NCBI RefSeq assembly: GCF_009389715.1
Contig: NC_052392.1
Coordinates: 37,815,410 to 37,879,409 of the forward strand
Source of the DNA: Phoenix dactylifera
Lineage: Eukaryota; Streptophyta; Magnoliopsida; Arecales; Arecaceae
Length of the DNA: 64,000 bases
Direction of reading: 5' to 3'
Position 1 is the stretch's first letter. Each line of letters starts with the position of its first letter. The notes under the pieces are model-generated. The model saw only the letters and a list, made by a program, of their open reading frames with translations. It ran no database searches and had not been told where the DNA came from. The position numbers were made by a program, and so were the translations under genes. Of the stretch, positions 42,101-54,000 are shown piece after piece.

Positions 42101-43199
42101 TAGAGTTGGCTTGGATCCATGAGGCAAAGAGGGATTGCCACCTTTATATAACACAGTCGACGTGGGACTAATCATTTACGAGCAACTAACGTTACCATCA
42201 CTGGTTTGTGGGGCTAATTTACCATTGCGAGATTTGGCCCGTTAGCGGCCACACTTCCCAAATGCTACAATAGGCTACAACTTGAATGGGTTCCGGTCCA
42301 ACTAGATTCGATTCTAGTTTAAATTAGTTTTTGGTATATGATTTAGATGATGTTTTTGCTTAGGGCATATTTGGATGATTGGGCTTAAAATCATATGAGT
42401 TTTATTAGTTGGGTCAGTACAACTAGCAAAATCATAGGTATATATTCATAAATACTTAAGAGTAGCTTTAGAGTGAACCGGCTCGAATCTTATAGGAAGA
42501 AAAGAAAGACCTCAGAATCGGTAGGGTCCAATCACTTATAGGATTGCTAGTTGGCACAACTGGGCCTCGCATCAAGTTGAATTTGAGTTGGACCTTACTT
42601 CAATAAATTAGAACTGGAATCCTTTCGGTGAGACCGATCAGGTTCGATCCAAATCTGCAGGACCTAGGACAATTAGTTCTTTTGGAATTCAAGTCTTAAT
42701 TTGGGTCCATAACTAAACATTTCGTCCAAGAGAAGTTTATAAACCAGTTAGATCTTGCTCTGCTCGGCCCATATATGGCTCAACATATGGTTCCAGTTAT
42801 TAGATTTTACTTCACTTTTCTCCATACAACATGAAAGCTAGACTTATGGACACAAAAATTCTTTGGGGGTGTTTGGATGCCGGGAGGTCTTAGCGACTGT
42901 TCCTTCTTCTTTTTTCTTTTTTTTAAGACAGTGAACTGGTGGGAATGAAGCAATCCCATAAAAATGAGATATTATATTTCTTTTGGAAGGTGATTTGTAA
43001 GATACTAGCTCATGTGAATTAAACTTTTTCATTGATTAAAACTCTCTCCCGATAGGACAACTTCCCTCAAAATCTCTTTTTAGCAGTCTCCGTAGAACCT
43101 AAACCCAAGCTGGAACAGACTCGTGTTAATTTGCATCATAGGTGCTGACTCTATATAAAGCACCAAAGACTAAGCAATGGTTATGATATATATATATAT
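39150..43199. other. Intergenic: ADH1 promoter flank, then degenerate repeats
   Basis: About 39,180-39,360 is less AT-rich and is likely ADH1 promoter. Beyond it lie AT-rich stretches with scattered TTGGGC, GGATTGG, GGTCCAA and TTAGGTT words (39,380-40,560 and 42,270-42,800), a texture seen in old self-complementary plant repeats. Nothing is coding. Confidence 0.4.
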
Positions 43200-43460
43200 A
43201 TATATAAAGCTTAAGTTAATAGGATGAGATAGATTTATTTATATATTTTATATTTTCTTACACTTTCCCTCACATATGGGCTGGACTTTTTTTTAATGGA
43301 TGAGCCCAACATGTAAAATTTTTAAAGAGTGCAGAGACAGGGTTCAAACTCAGGACCTCTGCTCTAATACCATATTAAAATCACCACTTATCCCAAAAAC
43401 TTGAACTGATAGAATGAGGTAGATTTATTTATATATTTTATATTTTCTTACATACGGCCT
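43200..43460 (-). mobile_element. tRNA-derived SINE-like or LTR-edge repeat
   Basis: The minus strand has TGGTATTAGAGC (A-box/tRNA-Met-like) followed by GAGTTTGAACCCTG (B-box-like). The unit is flanked by two copies of GATAGATTTATTTATATATT-type sequence with TTTTATATTTTCTTACA (43,223-43,262 and 43,413-43,452). This combination is familiar from dispersed plant repeats. Whether it is a SINE or the primer-binding edge of a retroelement is not settled. Confidence 0.5.
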
Positions 43461-46400
43461 TTATATAAAGCAGAAAAAAAAGCACCTAAGAGTAGCCAAA
43501 GGTTATTATACTTCATATTTTTTAAAAAAAATAATAGTAGAAATGCAACAACCAAGGTTTGAATTCTAGACCTCTTTTATATTAAATATATATAAAAAAA
43601 ATTTGGTTGTTAACTAGATGAATAGAAAGCAGAACCCCTTTTTCTCTCATTGTGTGTACATACGTGCATGCTCGCACATGCACGGGTGCACATGTGTGGG
43701 TAAATGGATGTTTAATGAAAAAGCTAAAATATCTATAATGATGAAATTAGAAGGCCAATATTGTGCATATGTTCCAAACCACTTCAAACATCCATCAAAA
43801 CATTTCACATGAAGATATCGATATGAAGCACAAACAAAGTTCCAGCCAGATATCGATATCTCGGCAAGACCTAGCCAGATGATGATGCCTCTTAGTTAGT
43901 TGGTAGTAAGTGAACAATATTAATACCCACACACAAAAAAAAAAAGCCATAATTATCTTCCAAAACAAGCAAACCTAAATGACTACTTTTTCTCTCATTT
44001 CTTAAATAAAATAAAGCCTCATTCCCATAAAAAAATTTTAACTTCTTCAGTTGTTAATAATTATGCACAAAAATTCTAACTAGCTCCAGTTTATTCTAAC
44101 CATCCAAGCACTCTTCATCAAAAGTTATGCTTCCACTCAAAGAGCACTTTCCTTCATCCTTCTAGCAACCACTCAAAACGCACTTTTGCAAGCCTATTAT
44201 TGTGCTTCCCCCTAAAATTTTTAGGTGATCTTTTTAACTGGAACCCCCTTCTCTGCCAAAAGTTACAAGAAGCAAAAGCAAGAGCTATCCACCTCACCTT
44301 TTACGAAGGCCTACGAAATAAAACGCCATAGACTTGGCACCCAATTTGGAGGGCTTTTGGCCAAAAGAAAAACTTTAGGGAACGCAATCATCAGCATGAA
44401 AGTAAAATATTAGGGAGGCTTGATGAAATTATGAAGTTCATGGTCAAAACACCTCACCACTCCACAACAAGATAATATTTATTTCTACTACCCTTATCAT
44501 GGGCCATGATAATTCATAATTCATTCTCTTTCGGCCACCACTAGCCATTGTAGGGTGGTGAACCTTTACCACTGCTCTTTGGCCTTCAACCAGCTCAAAT
44601 CTCTCAGATGATCCACCATTTAAGGGATGATGGCTCCTCTTAGAGCTGGAACTATGAGCTCCAATTGTAAAACCCCTACTTAAATGAGCTTCTCGGCCCC
44701 TAGAATCTCAGAAGGATGGGAACCAACATGATATTGAGGTCGTTATCAAATGTTCCATCTTCCTTTGGATGTTTCCCCTTGGCTTTATTTGGCCACGGGA
44801 ACCTCCCTTCATAGGCCCAAGAGTATGTAGTATAGAAGGGTTACGGGCAAGGAGACAAGCATGCCAAAGATTACCCTGCAGAGGTAAAAGAAGAGTTAGC
44901 GGTGCGAGGGAGAAACAGACGTTAGCTCACAAGAAAGTAGACTCGGTCCAAAAAAGTAGACTCGGTCCATATGACTTGTCCCATGAGATGACCAAAGAAT
45001 CTTGAACAGTTAATCTACTTTGGCTAACATGTTTTAAGACCTCATGAGATGACTAATGGATGCTTAAGAGTTATTCTTGAATATTTTTGTGGCGATTCTT
45101 ATGTATTATAACAACAGAAGATTAGAGACAATCGACTAATCTTAGGCCTTCAAATTTTTATTTTGAGATTATTGAAAGGAATAGGGGTTGGATCGTGCAA
45201 TGAAAACTTCGAGACGTATGCAAACGGATGACTGAAGTTGTTCGAAGTGCTTTGGTGTCTATGTGGTGCACCATCCGATAATCTATGTTGCAGAAGAAAA
45301 TCGCTCATTTTTTTGCAAAAAAATACAACCCAAACCCTATTCAAAGAAAAATATTTCGCGCATAGTTGGCAATAAAGTCTTTTATGAATCACTCACCATG
45401 TGTGGCACAGGCAACTGCCCAGCATTAATATGAGAAGGGACTCAAAATTACTGATTCAAATGACAAGCTATTGGAAAAGTTTGTTTATCCTGGGGTCATT
45501 CTAATAATATGATAATAAAATTTAGACTCCACATCTGAAAAATCCTAAGGGGAGTTGCCAGTGTAAAATGCTACGTTCAATCACAGTTTTCTCAGTCAAT
45601 ATGTTTCATGAGGTACATTGCCAGTTATGGCTGAAAAGACTGCCAAACATGTCAGTGAGGACCTCTTGCTTTTAGTCATCTGTGCACTTAAAGGTACATG
45701 ATAGGTACTTTGATCCAGTTATTTTATAATAATTAGGTATAGATTAAGTATTTGGACCCATTTACTGACCAAGGTTAAATATTTTAATTTTTTATTGAAT
45801 TAAATATGGATACAATTATGCTCGATCTCAATACCCAGGAACCAGAATATGTACACAAATTATATATATATATATATATATAAAATAGGAATGTGAAAAT
45901 AAAGGTTGCTACGTGATAATTTCTTTTCTTTTCTTCGTGTTGAGATTTTATCTTCTTCTCATACGTATTCTTCTTAACTCTCGTCAACTACCATTCTAGT
46001 TCCAAAATCTCAGTCAAAACTTAGATTTTGTTATCTTTCAAACAAACTAAGCATAAATAAAAATTTAAATTTGCTTTATAAATAATTGGATTCATTTTGC
46101 AAAACCCTCTGTTCACTTTCTGGATCATGCTCCTTTCCCTCCATAATTTACCATACATTTATTATGTATATGGGATGTACTATTGCGATAAAACTCTTTT
46201 TAATTTTTAGAAATTGTTAATCATGGTTATTTGGCTCACTAAAATTATGTGCTAAGTTGAATATTAAAAGGCTCAAATCTGATTACTAATTGAGTTATGA
46301 TGTGAGTTTTAGAGCATTCATTTTGATGAACCCGAATCCGAATTGGAAATTTTTTTTGAACCGGGCGGATACGAAATGGATCAGATCTAAATCCAACCTA

Positions 46401-46971
46401 TTTATACCCTCTAGTCCCAAAGATTGGTACTGTTCAGTGGAACAGAGATCCTTACGTTTTGGATTCCCATATTCTTATTGACAAAATTTCATCTTAAAAC
46501 CAAAGCTCAAATCATATTGATATCAAACATGTTCACAGTAAGAGCATTTGCTTTGATGAATACTTATAGCGAATCATGGATTGAACCAGTAGAAAAGGCA
46601 TGTAAAATTGCATGAACATGGAAGCAATTGATAACTAGTTTTCCTGCAACTTTTTAACAATGATTTCCACTTTATTTATTAACTTAGATGAGTCAGGATT
46701 CTCTGTGGTGCATGCTTTGAGAGCTGTGTATGATAAGATAGGCAACATATTATCCATCTCAAAAATGAATGGCTATCATCTATCTCTCAACCACATCGCC
46801 TATCTAAACATGCATACCACTCCATGGTGCAAATTCATGAACATGTGCAATGGAGGATGCAGACTCAACAGGGATAAGTTGTTTGTGTGCTCCTTTCTAA
46901 TTGTATCAAAGTTGCAATCTTATATGCCCAAAGAGTATTTCCATGAATATTAAAACTTAATGAGAGCATAC
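43461..46971. other. Intergenic or PIN6 terminal intron, no gene seen
   Basis: AT-rich, with a (TA)n run at 45,858-45,882 and a 20-bp tandem duplication of AAAGTAGACTCGGTCC at 44,934 and 44,954. I searched the minus strand for the missing last exon of PIN6 (expected to encode about 22 residues like VIFGM...YYVLLGL) and did not find it. No other coding sequence was recognised. Confidence 0.4.
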
Positions 46972-48178
46972 CCGGTGCTAAGTATGTCTGGATGTAGCCC
47001 GTATTCTCTAGCAAAGACGAATGGTACAATACCTTGAGGAAGAGCCGCCTGCCACATCACCACAAGATGACTAATATGATCGAAAAATTTTACATTACAA
47101 TGAGTATCCAAGATAACTTCATTTACCATATAATCACAAGTATGCAAGCATGAATGAATATGAATAATATACGTAAAATTTTATAAGCTAGTACCTGTAC
47201 AATAGCAGTGTGAAGTCGAACTCCTCTCAACCCAACTGCCATGGATGCAGCTGACATTATCATAGGACCGCTGAGAAATCGAATAGCCATGCTTAGGGTT
47301 GCCATCTTTGCACCACATGCAATTATCCTTGGCTGAAGAGCCATGAACAAACCTACAAGTATGCAAAACCTCAAAATTACTCCTGATTATAAAGTTCATA
47401 CATCTAGAATATAATGTCTTATAAGATGTAGTGATGGTGTGCAAGAAAATATACTATTGAGATGTTATAAAGTAAGTTAAATAAACTGTCCTTTCTCACA
47501 TGAATAGTACTCTAGTCAAGTGAAGCTTACCTAGGCTAAACATGGCCATGCCAAGCCCTGCATCTGAAATAATTTTTATCGAGTTCTTGACCAAACTTGG
47601 CTGGCTGACCTCCCATCTAAACAATTAACACCAAGATTCTTGCTTTAGCAAACACTAGTTTTTTTCCTAACAGAAGTATAAATATTTTGTTGGGAACTGC
47701 TGCAGGAGATGAATAGTACTTTAAGCCTTGCATCAGAATTGATAATTTAATAAGCTAAAAAAATAAATTCTTACTTGAATGAAATTAGAGACCAAAGTAG
47801 GCCTAGAATGCTCGAGTATGTGTTGGGATTGCGAGAAAGCTTCCGGCCAACCATAGTCAAGATGAGCTTTAACATGACTATAGCATGAGGCATCTCCTGA
47901 TTTTCTCCTCCATTTTTCTCTTCATCATCTTCTCGTACTTCAAACTTTGAAGTGCTTCTAAAGCTGATCTCTTTCTCCCCTGAAACAATTTCCAATACAT
48001 TACTACTCAATTACTCAAAGTTTTTTTTCTGTTTATAAAAAGTAAAAGATGATGTTAAACTCTTTGCAAAGCTTGCTCCCCACAGAAAGAAAAGAAAGTG
48101 ATCAATGACAAACAACGTCCTCTACTAGGAACCCATCAGTTTTGCGAGAGAGAGAGAGAGAGAGAGATCAGTCAACTT

Positions 48179-48226
<48 letters not shown>

Positions 48227-50119
48227 AATCTTAGCTAGTAACTTTAATACCATCACATCAATCAGACGGCCTCTGATCCATCATGCCTTAGTTAGCAAAC
48301 CAACTTTTCTGGCTCATAAGCTTTTTTTTGCTCCTCCCACCTGCCATACCTTCAGAAACTCTTGGACCATCTGTTTCCTCTCAGGCAGCAGATAGCAGAC
48401 AGTATTAGCCAAGAAACTCAGGAAATTAATCTTGGAAACCATTACATATTGTGTGAAGCTTAAGCATCATGTCGTTATTAACTGGCATACACATGCATGC
48501 ATACGTCTACATACATACATATACACACACACACACACACATATGATTAAAAAATATAGAAAAAATTATAGATGTTTAAATAAGTGTCAATCAAGGGAAC
48601 TAAATTCAGTAATCTAAATTACAATTTTTATAAATCAAATAAGTATATTTTTTTATAAATATACATCTTCCGATCTCTTTCCAAAACATTAACGTCCCCT
48701 GAGTATTTTAGTTAATTACAGGGTGACACATCAATTTTCTTTTTTAAAAAAAAATGACACATAGCCAAGGATTGCTGTTTGCTGCTTGACATAAACAGCT
48801 GATCGAACTCCCCCAATACCGGTGCGTCCGGTGGAAGGCGACCGGCAAAATGACAAAACCGATTTTTTTTCGTATCTTAAATTCGAATTAGTTTTCTTTG
48901 ACCTAAACCTCCAAGCAAAAACGAAAGATCGGAAGATGCCAGCAGCAGCGGCGTACTTACCTCCAATATCCTTGCCTCCTTGTCCCTCCCCACCGCCACC
49001 GCCACCTTCATGACAGCCGCGCACCACCTTGACACCTCCGGCCACCGCCGGCGACTGCTGCCGGGCCACCCTCCCTCCGGTCGCCGCCGGCGACCTCAAC
49101 CACACCGGAGTCCCTATCTCCATCTCATTAAAATTCGACTCCCTCGGCGTCGGCTGCAATGAGTACGCATCCGACGACGCATACCCCGAAAGCCGTGGGC
49201 TCGCCGAGCGGTACCCAAACGTGACATCGGCGATGGTGAATTGCTCCATCGGATGCCGGCCCGGAGTGTTCAGCGAGTATATCTCGGCACCCGATATGTT
49301 CGACAGGCGCGCCGGCGTGAACCCGACAGACGACGACAAACCGGATTCCGGCGCCGATGACACGGACCGCCGGATCCGGACACGAACCCTCCCATCCGCA
49401 TCGATCTCCGACTCGGCGTGGATCGGGTCTCGCCCGTCCAACGAGATGACATCGCCGTCGACCTCGAACTTGGCTATGGCGGCAGCTCCCGGCCCAGGAA
49501 ACCGTTCTTGGATCAACAGAGTTGCCGCGCGATACTCGAACAGGAAGAGCAGCAAAGTGTACCTACATTGCAACGACAAATATTAGTGAGCTTACCCTAA
49601 TCTAACGTGCTAACGAAGTAAAAATGCAGCCTTGGTGGATTTAAGCTTCTAAGGGTAATGGAATATATATAGGTACCAAATGATGCACTGCAGGACGACC
49701 AGCTGCACCATTAAGCTTTGGGTGAAGTCTCCATACATGGCACGTAGGAGGGGGATGCCCATGACGAGGGTGTTAGGGAGGGTGGAAACGGAGAAGAGGG
49801 TGATGAGCCAGTCGAGGCGGCTGCGGCCGGGGGAGGAGGGGAAGAGGCAGGCCCAGAGGGAGAGGAGGACGAGGACGAGGAGCTTAGAAAGAGTGTCGGC
49901 GAGAATGAAGCGGGTTTCCATCTGGTATGGGTTGTTGTGGGAGATGAAGTGGAAGGAGAGGACCGGGACGGCGAAGACGGCGACGAACCGGTTGATGCCG
50001 GAGCACTGCTCGGGGGTGAAGATCTTCCACCATTTCACGGAGGCGTAGGCGAGGAGCATGGCGACGTAGAGAGGGACCATGGCGCACATCACGGTGTAGA
50101 AGTCCTCCGGGGTGATCAT
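46972..50119 (-). CDS. PIN6: PIN6-type auxin efflux carrier (terminal exon not found)
   Basis: Membrane transporter for auxin (indole-3-acetic acid). Six exons, right to left: 50119-49677, 49562-48961, 47979-47775, 47616-47531, 47352-47195, 47048-46972. Frame is continuous for 523 codons and ends in phase 2 at LST plus GG|GTATGC. Residues 1-158 hold the N-terminal membrane helices ([68 protein letters not shown]). A hydrophilic loop of about 220 residues follows (about 160-378), with the TPRES phosphosite-type motif and [20 protein letters not shown]. The C-terminal helices run from [19 protein letters not shown] to [48 protein letters not shown] and GTPVW are PIN6-like rather than PIN1-, PIN2- or PIN3-like, from memory of Arabidopsis PIN6 (570 aa). 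Only the final ~22 residues are missing. Confidence 0.93.
48145..48223. repeat. Paired (GA)n and (CT)n microsatellites in PIN6 intron 2
   Basis: (GA)n at 48,145-48,167 and (CT)n at 48,182-48,223 are separated by 14 bases, so either strand could form a long hairpin. They lie in the intron between exons 2 and 3. An (AC)n run follows at 48,522-48,541. Confidence 0.92.
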
Positions 50120-50217
50120 CTTGGCGGGGTTGCAGAGAATGAGGCTCTCAAGAGTGAAAGAGTGATGAAGAATATAGGGAAGTATAGAGGGTAGGGAGAG
50201 TAGAGTGGGGGGAGTGG

Positions 50218-50228
50218 GTATATATAGG
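50218..50228 (-). promoter_or_regulatory. PIN6 TATA box
   Basis: The minus strand reads CCTATATATAC about 100 bases upstream of the ATG at 50,119. The intervening leader is purine/pyrimidine-biased without an upstream ATG that I can see. Confidence 0.65.
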
Positions 50229-50229
50229 T

Positions 50230-51084
50230 GTTTGTGGGGGGGATTAAAGACGAGTGCTTTTTTCTATTATTTTTTTTTCTTAAACATGATGACAAGGAGA
50301 CATCCGCAAGCTTTTCTTTTATTTTCTCCTGGCTTTAATTAATTTGTTTGCTTTTTGCATGCAAGTGCTAGCTTAAGGTAGCTGGCTTTCTTTCTTCGAA
50401 AACCAAGTACAGGTTGATAGGTTAAGGTTCAATGTTTGCGGTCCAAGAAGATGACAAATTTCGAAATATTAAAAACTATTGAGGATTTTTGTGAAGGATG
50501 CGTGGAAGTTTTTTCGGGATCTGATAAATAATATTTCTGCTAATAGGATGGCTAGTTAATATTTTTTATGTCTATTAGATCGAATATCATTTTAAGAAAA
50601 GTTTAATTAATTTTCTTTTGTGGTTCGTTGCAACGTGACTTTTGGTTAGGATGGTTTGCTTGAAGAACGCCGTAATTAATGGTCGTAGCAAAAGAACGAT
50701 GAGATGGGCACAAACTATCACATATATCAATAATAACTAATTAGAAAGGATGGTACGCATCTGAACGAGACTATGAATTTTATTTTTTGATACGAGAAAG
50801 AATACATCGCAGAAGAAGGGTGGGACGTCGCATTGTGTTTCTATTTTTTTTCACTGTAGCTAAGTATTTGTACATAATACAAAGTCGCCAAAATTGTATA
50901 GCTTAAATTATTTTTTTTAAATATGAAAGAAAGATGTATGATTATGATCCTCATTATGATCTTCAAGATATATTTTTTTGTGATTAATATGGTCGGGATT
51001 GCAAACATAATTTTATTTACCAAGGGAAGAAAGAAAACACTATATGACATAGGAGAATAATAATGCGTGAAAGAACAAAGGGAG
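50230..51084. other. PIN6 upstream region, no gene seen
   Basis: AT-rich promoter flank. No coding or structured element was recognised. Confidence 0.45.
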
Positions 51085-54000
51085 AAAAAATATAGGATTT
51101 TTCATGAAATTTTTTATGGACACCATGTACAAGAATAGAACACAAAATACCATAAATAAATTAGAGAAAATCAAGGCATACCTTAAAAGCCTTAAGCAGC
51201 TATTGATGATAGCTACAGTAATATCTTGTGGAAGAATAAAGCACAAAAATGAGGTAGATCTTCCTCTCCTCCTCCTTTATGTCTCTCTCTTCAATAAAAT
51301 AGATACCTTCTAAAAACATAAAGACCATAATGTCCTATGGTTTTTCTATAGACAAATATATATAGGAGTGGAGTGGAGACATAGCCCAACTAGTAAAGTT
51401 CACCTTATGCAGCCATATATGCAGTTTTCTTAAATGAACAACATTTTAAGTAAAATTCTAGTCCAACAAAACTACTAACATCGAATAATAACAGTCTTCA
51501 TATTATTTATTGATATAAGATTCTTCTATGGTTACAAATATTATAGTAATCTCATCAACATAGATTTAAATGATATAGTGGGTGTGGTGTGAACTTTATA
51601 CCCTTATATGATCAAAATAAAATATACAAAGTTTATTATCAGTCCATTATACCGTCTCAAGTGAAACCTATATGCTTTCAAATGTAAGCTTTTAATTAGC
51701 TTATATCCACCATAAACAAATGAAAAATTTTGACGTTTTTTATACATATACCGACGCTTATAAGCAACAGTATGTTTATTGTCGATACTTTCTAAAGCGT
51801 CGTAAAAGGGTCGGCAATATTAGCATAGAAATTTTATTTGCCGACGCTTTTAAAAAGCGTCTGCAATAGTGATAGCTTTGCCGACGCTTATTGCCTACGC
51901 TTTTAAGCATCGGCAAGACTAATTCTAATAAAGTTTTAAAGCATCGTTAGAGTTATTCTTTTTAAAAAAATTATTTAAAAAGTCTAATTAATTTTTTTGG
52001 AGGCCAAAAAGAAGCCTGGATCCAGCTGGAGAGAGAGAGATAGATAGATACTCTAATCTCTGCCAAAAATAAATATAACAAACTTAATTTAAAAGAAAAA
52101 ATCTCAATTTTTGATTTTCTTCATCATTACTAGTTTTTTCTGATTCTTCTTTTTCTAATAGCACAAGATAGATAACCCCAGAAAGTTACAAAAAAAATAA
52201 AATTAGAAAAAGAATCATACAAGAAGAACAACAGATGCCAAATTTATATGATGTTTCTTTTATAAATTATAATAGGAAGCATATTACAACATATGCCAAT
52301 TTATATGATGTTTCTTTTTCTTCTATATATCAAATTATCTTTTATAATAGGAATAACACAGAAAGCATATTTATAAATTACAAATTACAATAGAAATAAA
52401 TTGACAACAAGCATCCCTAACCCCAAACCCAACCTCAACTCCAACCTTCGCTTCGATACCATTTCCTCTTCTCGCTCTCACGTCAGCAATGGCCGCTTCT
52501 ACTCCATCTTGGAGCCGCCATGAGGTCCTGGGTCCCACCGCCGCATGGCGAACCACCTTCTTCCATGACCTGGCGCAAGGGGCCTTCGATCAAACAATAC
52601 TGATGCAGCCATCGGAGAACCACCCGAAGCTCTCTTAGAGGCTGGAGATCAACGGAGCGTGGGGCCGGTGCTTGTGGTGATGTGCCATAGAACACGGTGG
52701 TCGATATGGTCTGGGCGGCGGTGGAGACATACACCAAGAAGGGTTCTTTAGAGCGGCAGATCTGGTCCCCCACACCAAGCAGGGTTATTCAGAGTGGTAG
52801 ATCTAGTTCGGGTGGCAGATCTGCCCCCCTACACCAATCCCTCCAATGTTCTTCAGAGTATGGGGCCGCCGACGGTATGCATTCCCTCCTCCTCTCTCCT
52901 TCTCTCTCTAACTTGCGCTAGGGTTTCCATCTCCTTGGTCTCGGCATTTTACAGAGGGACTTGGCCTCCGACAACGCAGTTGAGTGTCGTCTTAGGTCTC
53001 TTGGACCATTGGATTCCGACTACACTTTTGAGCGTCGTCTGGCCCAAGCCTTAATTTGGCTTCCGACAACGCTTATAACCTTCATCTTATGTGGGGTTTA
53101 AGCGGTCTTCAAGGGGTTTAAGGAGAAAGTTAGTGTTAAGAGGGGGGTCTAGTGAGTAGGATTCTGAGGACGCATTTAAATATCGTCTGCTTCTTTTACG
53201 ACGCTTCTAAGCGTCATCTTACAACTTGTTTTGAACGACGCTAATAAGTGCCATCTTAATTTCATCCCTAAGAGGGTGCTCCAGAGGCCAAAGCTTGTTC
53301 TAAACGATGTGGGTGGTAGTTTGGCTTCCGACGACGCTTATAAGCGTCGGATTTTTTCTTAAGAATGTAGGCATACCCATAGCGGAAAAAGTCATCAATG
53401 AAAATACTGGAATACCTACTATTACAAATAGCAGAATATAGGGGTCCACTAGTGTCTGCATGAATGAGTTTTAAAAGTTTATTTCTATGTGTGGACTTCT
53501 TTCACTTAGTTTTGATAAATTAACCTTTATCACTAAAGTCAAGCGAAGGCTAAATTTCATCATCAATTAACCTTTAAATCCTCTTTCTAGAAATGCAACC
53601 CAATCACTTATATCACAACATAGAGGTTTTGTCCTTGGCTAGTTGTCTTTTAGGCACAACACCAACTACATGCATGGTTTCTTTCTTCTTTAACTAATTC
53701 TTATACTTGAAATATTCAAATTTCTTATGACGCTTACCTTTACAAAAAAAGCACTTGAGGGCTTTCTTAATGGCAGCTTTCTTATTAGTAACATGAGATA
53801 AAAGATCATCAAGAAGTGCAATATCCAAGTCCATCAATCCCAGTGCTGGCTCAATGTCACATTTCTATCTTTTATAGTTTGTTTGAGTCAGAGTTTCAAT
53901 GGGAGCAGTAATGTTATTCACAACAAAGGTACTTACTGCAAAATAAGCTCAATGTAGTCAATAAATGGATGGATATAGATAACCAATATGCTTGAAAATA

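Noticed and set aside
43300..43375. Possible tRNA gene on the minus strand
   Set aside because: A-box and B-box-like words are present but no acceptor stem pairing or proper cloverleaf is visible. It is better explained as a tRNA-derived repeat.
45400..46971. Short minus-strand frames as the PIN6 last exon
   Set aside because: None encodes the expected hydrophobic helix ending in a YY(V/I)LLGL-like sequence after an AG acceptor.
46950..46972. Read-through end of PIN6 (…LSTG then YALIKF and stop)
   Set aside because: The sequence departs from PIN family endings exactly at a good GT donor, so this is intron, not the true C-terminus.
49029..49586. 185-codon plus-strand ORF
   Set aside because: It lies opposite PIN6 exon 2, whose frame matches a known protein family. 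The plus-strand frame has no domain and is an antisense shadow.
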